NCBI RefSeq assembly: GCF_000805335.1
Contig: NZ_KN708638.1
Span: 1,114,016-1,178,015 of the forward strand
Direction: 5' to 3'
DNA from: Streptomyces sp. CT34
Lineage (GTDB): Bacteria > Actinomycetota > Actinomycetes > Streptomycetales > Streptomycetaceae
DNA length: 64,000 bases
Part shown: positions 61,754 through 64,000 of the stretch, piece by piece
How positions within the stretch are numbered: the first letter of the stretch is position 1
How the letters are laid out: the number at the start of each line of letters is the position of its first letter
The notes under the pieces: model-generated
The model's input: the letters and a program-made list of their open reading frames with translations, nothing else
Database searches by the model: none
Told to the model about the DNA's origin: nothing
Made by a program: the position numbers and the translations under genes

Positions 61754-62218
61754 ATGACCGACACACAGCGGCGCGGGCGCCGGATCAGGATGACCCCCAC
61801 CGAACTGGACGCGTTCCTGGCCGCGCAGCGGACCTGCCGGGTCGCCACGGTCGGCGGGGACGGCTCGCCACATGTCGGCGCGCTGTGGTTCGCCTGGGAC
61901 GGGACGGCACTGTGGCTGTATTCGATCACCCGCAGCAAGCGGTGGGCGCAGCTGCGCAAGGATCCGCGGACCTCGGTGCTGGTCGACGACGGGCAGGAAT
62001 ACGGGGAGCTGCGCGGCGCCGAGCTGACCGGCCGCGCGGAGTTCGTCGGCGAGGCCCCGCGGCGCGGCGATCCCTGTCCGGAACTGGCCGCTCCGGAGCG
62101 GCTGTTCGCCGGGAAGTACTTCGGGATGGCGGAGATGCCGCACGACGGTCGGCACGCCTGGCTGCGCCTGGTGCCGGAGTCCGTGGTGTCCTGGGACTTC
62201 CGCAAGATCCCGGGCTGA
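61754..62218 (+). CDS. PPOX-class (FMN/F420) oxidase
   Basis: 154 residues, ATG at 61754 with GGAGGG upstream. Split-barrel flavin fold: RTCRVATVGGDGSPHVGALW, LYSITRSKRWAQLRKDPRTS and GRAEFVG. Related to pyridoxamine 5'-phosphate oxidases and F420-dependent reductases. Cofactor not determinable from sequence. Confidence 0.9.
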   Translation: MTDTQRRGRRIRMTPTELDAFLAAQRTCRVATVGGDGSPHVGALWFAWDGTALWLYSITRSKRWAQLRKDPRTSVLVDDGQEYGELRGAELTGRAEFVGEAPRRGDPCPELAAPERLFAGKYFGMAEMPHDGRHAWLRLVPESVVSWDFRKIPG

Positions 62219-62385
62219 GGGCGCGCGGCAGCGGCGCACCGGCCGTCCCGTCGGCCCCGCGGTGATCGCATTGTCAGTGGTCTCTGCGAGAGTGGGTACG
62301 TCAGCCCGCTCCGCTCGGCGATGCGTGCGGGGCGGGGCAGCTCCGGCCGCGGCGGCCGGGCTCCGACGAGGACGAAGGAGATCCG

Positions 62386-63864
62386 GTGAACGTGCTCTTC
62401 CCCGCACTGCGCGACGGCTCGCCCGCCCCGGCGCTGCGCTTCGGCGACCGCGCGCTGAGCCATCGCCAACTGGCCGCGGTGGCCGGCCCGCTCGCCGACC
62501 GGATCGGCGAGCGGAGCCGGGCGGGCGGCGCGACCCGCATCGCGATCTGGGCGACACCGACGCTGGAGACCGCCGTCGGCGTGGTGGCCGCGCTGCTCGC
62601 CGGAGTCGCCGCGGTCCCGGTGAACCCCAAGATCGGCGAGCGCGAGCTGGCCCACATCGTGGCGGACAGCACGCCGTCCCTCGTGCTCGCCGAGCCGGGC
62701 GCCGACCTGCCGGGCCCGCTCGCCGCGCTGCCCCGCCTCGACGTCGAGATCGCCGACGTGGCCGAGGATGCCGTGCCGGCCCCGCTCCCGCCGGAGCCGA
62801 GCGACGAGACCCCGGCGCTGATCGTCTACACCTCCGGTACGACCGGCCCGCCCAAGGGCGTCGTCCTCCCGCGGCGCGCCGTCGCGCACACCCTCGACGC
62901 CCTGGAGGACGCCTGGCAGTGGACCGCCGACGACGTCCTGGTGCACGCCCTGCCGCTGTTCCACGTCCACGGCCTGATCCTGGGCGTCCTCGGTCCGCTG
63001 CGGCGCGGCGGCAGCGTCCACCACCTGGGGCGCTTCAGCACCGCGGCGGTCGCCCGGGAGCTGTCCGCGGACGGCACGATGCTGTTCGGCGTACCGACGA
63101 TGTACCACCGCCTGGCGCTCGACGCCGGCCAGGACCCGGTGCTCGCCAAGGCGCTGGGCCGTGCCCGGCTGCTGGTCTCCGGCTCCGCGGCACTGCCGCT
63201 CACCGACCACGCGCGGCTCACGGCCGCCACCGGACGGCGGGTGATCGAGCGCTACGGCATGACCGAGACGCTGATGAACACCAGCGTGCGGACGGACGGT
63301 CCGGACGCCACCGGCACGGTCGGGGTGCCGCTCCCAGGGGTGTATGTCCGGCTCGTCGACGACGCGGGCGGCGCCATCGAGGCGAGCGACGGCGAGACCG
63401 TGGGCGAAATCCAGGTCCGCGGCCCGAACCTCTTCTCCGAGTACCTGAACCGCCCCGACGCCACCGACGCCGCCTTCGACGGCGGCTGGTTCCGTACGGG
63501 CGACATGGCCGTCCGTGACGCCGCCGGGAACTACCGCATCGTCGGCCGCAAGGCCACCGACCTGATCAAGAGCGGTGGCTACAAGATCGGCGCCGGCGAG
63601 ATCGAGAACGCCCTCCTGGCGCACCCGGGAGTCGCCGAGGCCGCCGTCACCGGCGCCCCGGACGAGGACCTCGGCGAACGGATCGTCGCCTGGGTCGTCA
63701 CCGAAAGCGGCCCCGACTCCGGCCCCCCGCCCACCGCCGAGGAACTCGCCGACCACGTCGCCCGCCAACTCGCCCCCCACAAACGACCACGCACCGTCCA
63801 CTTCGTGGCGGCACTGCCCCGCAATGACATGGGCAAAGTGCTGAAGCGAGAGCTCCATGCCTGA
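62386..63864 (+). CDS. matB: malonyl-CoA synthetase
   Basis: 492 residues from GTG at 62386 (GAAGGAG upstream). Acyl-AMP ligase: YTSGTTGPPKGVVLPRRAVA, RYGMTETLMNTSVR and KATDLIKSGGYKIGAGEIEN; closely follows the S. coelicolor MatB pattern throughout. Activates malonate or methylmalonate to the CoA ester for polyketide and fatty-acid synthesis. Its stop overlaps the next start. Confidence 0.92.
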   Translation: MNVLFPALRDGSPAPALRFGDRALSHRQLAAVAGPLADRIGERSRAGGATRIAIWATPTLETAVGVVAALLAGVAAVPVNPKIGERELAHIVADSTPSLVLAEPGADLPGPLAALPRLDVEIADVAEDAVPAPLPPEPSDETPALIVYTSGTTGPPKGVVLPRRAVAHTLDALEDAWQWTADDVLVHALPLFHVHGLILGVLGPLRRGGSVHHLGRFSTAAVARELSADGTMLFGVPTMYHRLALDAGQDPVLAKALGRARLLVSGSAALPLTDHARLTAATGRRVIERYGMTETLMNTSVRTDGPDATGTVGVPLPGVYVRLVDDAGGAIEASDGETVGEIQVRGPNLFSEYLNRPDATDAAFDGGWFRTGDMAVRDAAGNYRIVGRKATDLIKSGGYKIGAGEIENALLAHPGVAEAAVTGAPDEDLGERIVAWVVTESGPDSGPPPTAEELADHVARQLAPHKRPRTVHFVAALPRNDMGKVLKRELHA

Positions 63865-64000
63865 GAACACGGCACCGCCCCTGCCCAGCCAGCGGCTGAC
63901 GGCCCGTCAAGCCCTGGCGGCCGTCACGGATGCGTATGTGGAGCTGGATGCGGATATGGGACTGACCGAGGACGGCGGCGACGGCCCTCGGGCGCCCGGA
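63857..64000 (+). CDS. partial gene, possibly an acyl-CoA carboxylase subunit
   Basis: ATG at 63857 within the matB stop region; 48 codons to the window end (LTARQALAAVTDAYVELDAD). The start resembles stand-alone carboxyltransferase proteins that follow matB in Streptomyces, but too little is seen to be sure. Confidence 0.4.
   Translation, partial: MPENTAPPLPSQRLTARQALAAVTDAYVELDADMGLTEDGGDGPRAPG

Noticed and set aside
61729-63870. 713-codon minus-strand frame opposite matB
   Set aside because: Same shadow effect; matB motifs on the plus strand are complete.
1-64000. tRNA or rRNA genes, including a tRNA as the integration target
   Set aside because: None recognised by eye; the attachment repeat lies in a protein gene. 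A tRNA scan would settle it.

Overview
The window is chromosomal DNA of a Streptomyces or close relative. The support is very high GC with strong third-position GC bias, GTG/TTG starts behind GGAGG-like sites, and typical actinobacterial genes: a streptogrisin-type protease, matB, HipA-like kinase plus DUF3037, MerR/DUF397/DUF2267 proteins. No rRNA or tRNA gene was seen.

Left flank (1-14.6 kb) is ordinary chromosome: a small secreted protein, a GAF/GAF sensor kinase, a decayed ATP-grasp gene, an ABC exporter behind a MerR-type promoter, an NTF2-like protein, apolipoprotein N-acyltransferase, a Gfo/Idh/MocA oxidoreductase, uracil-DNA glycosylase, two SDR reductases and a DUF3037/HipA-like kinase pair. 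Right flank (57.3-64 kb) is also ordinary: an FMN reductase, an S9 peptidase, an isochorismatase-fold protein, a PPOX-type oxidase, matB and the start of one more gene.

Between them lies an integrated element of about 42.7 kb. The 5' end of the HipA-like gene is repeated in direct orientation at 14519-14629 and 57187-57297 (attL/attR). Just inside each end are clusters of the octamer CTGGGGAG, candidate integrase arm sites, and a pSAM2-like tyrosine integrase (broken by a stop and a frameshift) with an excisionase lies at the left end. No replication or transfer gene was recognised, so the element looks immobile and now serves as an insertion hot spot.

The island is a mosaic. It holds an intact IS982-type element, three decayed IS110 copies, IS5-family elements, a split IS3 orfA, two TnsA-like gene fragments each behind repeats resembling Tn7-type ends, and an orphan, interrupted CRISPR-like array. 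It also carries a streptogrisin-like protease, a DUF5655 nuclease-like protein, truncated NUDIX/HD/P450/MFS/Sua5 genes, and a tetR plus FAD-monooxygenase cassette present twice as 2.52-kb inverted copies 27 kb apart. Further genes are a His-rich metal-binding protein, a eukaryote-like HMG/YABBY-type small protein, a GT39 gene with one frameshift, an LLM flavin oxidoreductase, an endonuclease VII-like protein, and a cluster of small regulators.

The most interesting part is 44.0-51.9 kb, clearly lower in GC. It has an amino-acid permease and Lrp regulator, then a six-gene operon: two tandem secreted peptide precursors, a DUF5819 (SdpA-like) membrane protein, an HTTM (SdpB-like) membrane protein, a membrane-anchored serine hydrolase and an FAD oxidoreductase. 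The layout matches a Sdp-type peptide-toxin production system with two precursors and two extra enzymes.
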